A stretch of 6,912 nucleotides of DNA from Sedimentisphaerales bacterium (GTDB lineage: Bacteria; Planctomycetota; Phycisphaerae; Sedimentisphaerales; SG8-4): NCBI GenBank assembly GCA_016928975.1, contig JAFGJR010000314.1:1-6912 (forward strand). Direction: 5' to 3'. Shown here piece by piece: positions 6,079 through 6,912 of the stretch (position 1 is its first letter; each line of letters starts with the position of its first letter). A model generated the notes under the pieces. That model ran no database searches. It was not told the origin of the DNA and saw only the letters and a program-made list of their open reading frames with translations. Position numbers and translations under genes: made by a program.

Positions 6079-6912
6079 ATGAGGCGGCCAAATTCACGGC
6101 AGTATCAGGCGTGGATCGTCCTGTTGACGGCGATCCTATGGATGGCGATTGATCTGGCACGCGCCGGAGTCCCTTCGTCGGGACCCATTGCGCCCGAGCA
6201 AGGCGGGCAACAAAGGCAGGCGCGTCCTCTGCCCGACGATCTGGTTGCGGTCGCCGATGCGCAGCACGCTTCGTTGGATGGTCTGGCGCCCGGGAGCCGG
6301 GAGGCCCAGGAGCGGCAGCGTCAGGCGGTCCGGCAACTGGGTCTGCCTCTGGAGGTCAAGACGGCCAAGACGGGGATCGTGTTGCGGCTGATTCCTGCGG
6401 GGAGCTTCACGATGGGCAGCCCTCGCGCCGAGCAGGATGCAATGGTGAAGGCCGGTGTGCCGCGAAACGTGGTCGAGGATGAGGTGGAGCACCAAGTGAC
6501 ACTGAGCAAGCCGTTCTACTGCGGCAAATGCGAGGTGACGCAGGGCCAGTGGGAGCAGGTGATGGGGACGAACCCATCGTATTTCAAGAATGCGGGCAAA
6601 GATGCCCCCGTGGAGCGGGTGAGTTGGCACGATTGTCAGGCTCTCGCGAAGAAGCTGTGTGAGATGGAAGGTGTGGCGGAGGGGACGTATCGGTTGTTGA
6701 CGGAGGCCGAGTGGGAGTATGCCTGCCGGGCGGGGACGCAGACGGCGTTGTACAACGGGGATTTGGTCATCAAGGGGTTGAACGATGCTCTTGCGCTGGA
6801 CGGTATCTCGTGGTATGGTGGCAACAGCGGGGTGGAGTATGCGGGTGGCTGGGATTCGAGTGGTTGGCGTGAGAAGCAGTACAACCACAGCCGTGCGGGG
6901 ACCCATGTGATA
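6079..6912 (+). CDS. Secreted SUMF1/FGE-sulfatase-domain protein, N-terminal part (3' end outside window)
   Basis: The frame opens at ATG 6079 and is still open at the last base (278 codons). The N-terminus is a signal peptide: a basic start (MRRPNSR), a hydrophobic core (about 11-25) and an ARA cleavage site at 27-29. A low-complexity Pro/Gln/Arg-rich linker (30-95) leads to a formylglycine-generating-enzyme-type domain, recognised from LRLIPAGSFTMGS (102-114), KCEVTQGQWEQVMGTNPSYF (150-169), PVERVSWHDC (177-186), RLLTEAEWEYACRAGT (205-220) and ISWYGGNSG (243-251). Family members either oxidise a sulfatase Cys to formylglycine or serve as non-enzymatic or ligand-binding domains. The catalytic cysteines lie in the missing C-terminal half, so activity cannot be judged; export argues against maturation of cytoplasmic sulfatases. 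AAGGGG (6067-6072) is six bases before the ATG. Codons in the domain favour GGG, GGT, ACG and GTG, unlike the upstream genes. Confidence 0.9.
   Translation, partial: MRRPNSRQYQAWIVLLTAILWMAIDLARAGVPSSGPIAPEQGGQQRQARPLPDDLVAVADAQHASLDGLAPGSREAQERQRQAVRQLGLPLEVKTAKTGIVLRLIPAGSFTMGSPRAEQDAMVKAGVPRNVVEDEVEHQVTLSKPFYCGKCEVTQGQWEQVMGTNPSYFKNAGKDAPVERVSWHDCQALAKKLCEMEGVAEGTYRLLTEAEWEYACRAGTQTALYNGDLVIKGLNDALALDGISWYGGNSGVEYAGGWDSSGWREKQYNHSRAGTHVI

Noticed and set aside
5928..6152. 74-codon open frame on the + strand across the terminator and leader
   Set aside because: It runs through the hairpins, the T8 tract and the candidate promoter and overlaps the signal peptide of the SUMF1-domain gene in another frame; it has no ribosome binding site.
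1..6912. CRISPR array, tRNA, rRNA, insertion sequence or prophage signature
   Set aside because: I found no regularly spaced long identical repeats, transposase or integrase motifs, tRNA cloverleaf or rRNA-like stretch; the only periodic element is the degenerate heptanucleotide array.

Overview
This is a GC-rich, tightly packed bacterial window with every supported gene on the + strand. The gene types point to a planctomycete, perhaps of the Phycisphaerae. The clues are an ECF sigma factor, a secreted SUMF1/FGE-domain protein, and a GntR/two-ATPase/two-permease operon capped by a large membrane protein with a zinc ribbon. The assignment is inferred from gene style; no rRNA or other marker gene is present.

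Positions 1-5194 form one apparent operon. It starts with the C-terminal 73 residues of a YtrA-like GntR repressor that begins before the window. An ABC ATPase (251-1207), an ABC-2-type permease (1204-1938), a second ATPase (1981-2895), a second permease (2897-3517) and a 555-residue membrane-anchored protein (3527-5194) follow. Gaps are 1 to 42 bases, one junction is a 4-base ATGA overlap, and most genes have a recognisable Shine-Dalgarno. The layout recalls the Bacillus subtilis ytr operon: the GntR protein probably represses the operon, the ATPase and permease pairs build one or two transporters, and the last protein is probably an accessory or sensor subunit. The substrate cannot be read from sequence. 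The second ATPase has Asp in place of the catalytic Glu, so an asymmetric ATPase heterodimer is possible.

Positions 5195-5366 are intergenic. The stop codon of the last operon gene lies in a degenerate 7-base periodic array (about 5186-5257). Its units read GAW-N4 on the + strand in the left half and GAW-N4 on the - strand in the right half. No operon terminator was recognised.

An ECF sigma factor (5367-5924) follows and ends in a perfect 7-bp hairpin and then a GC-rich hairpin with a T8 tract. No anti-sigma gene follows it. Three bases after the T tract a plausible sigma-70-type promoter (5985-6013) starts a new unit: a secreted SUMF1/FGE-sulfatase-domain protein (6079 onward) that runs off the right edge before its catalytic region. 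Its codon use favours G-ending codons, unlike the C-ending preference of the sigma factor and ATPases.
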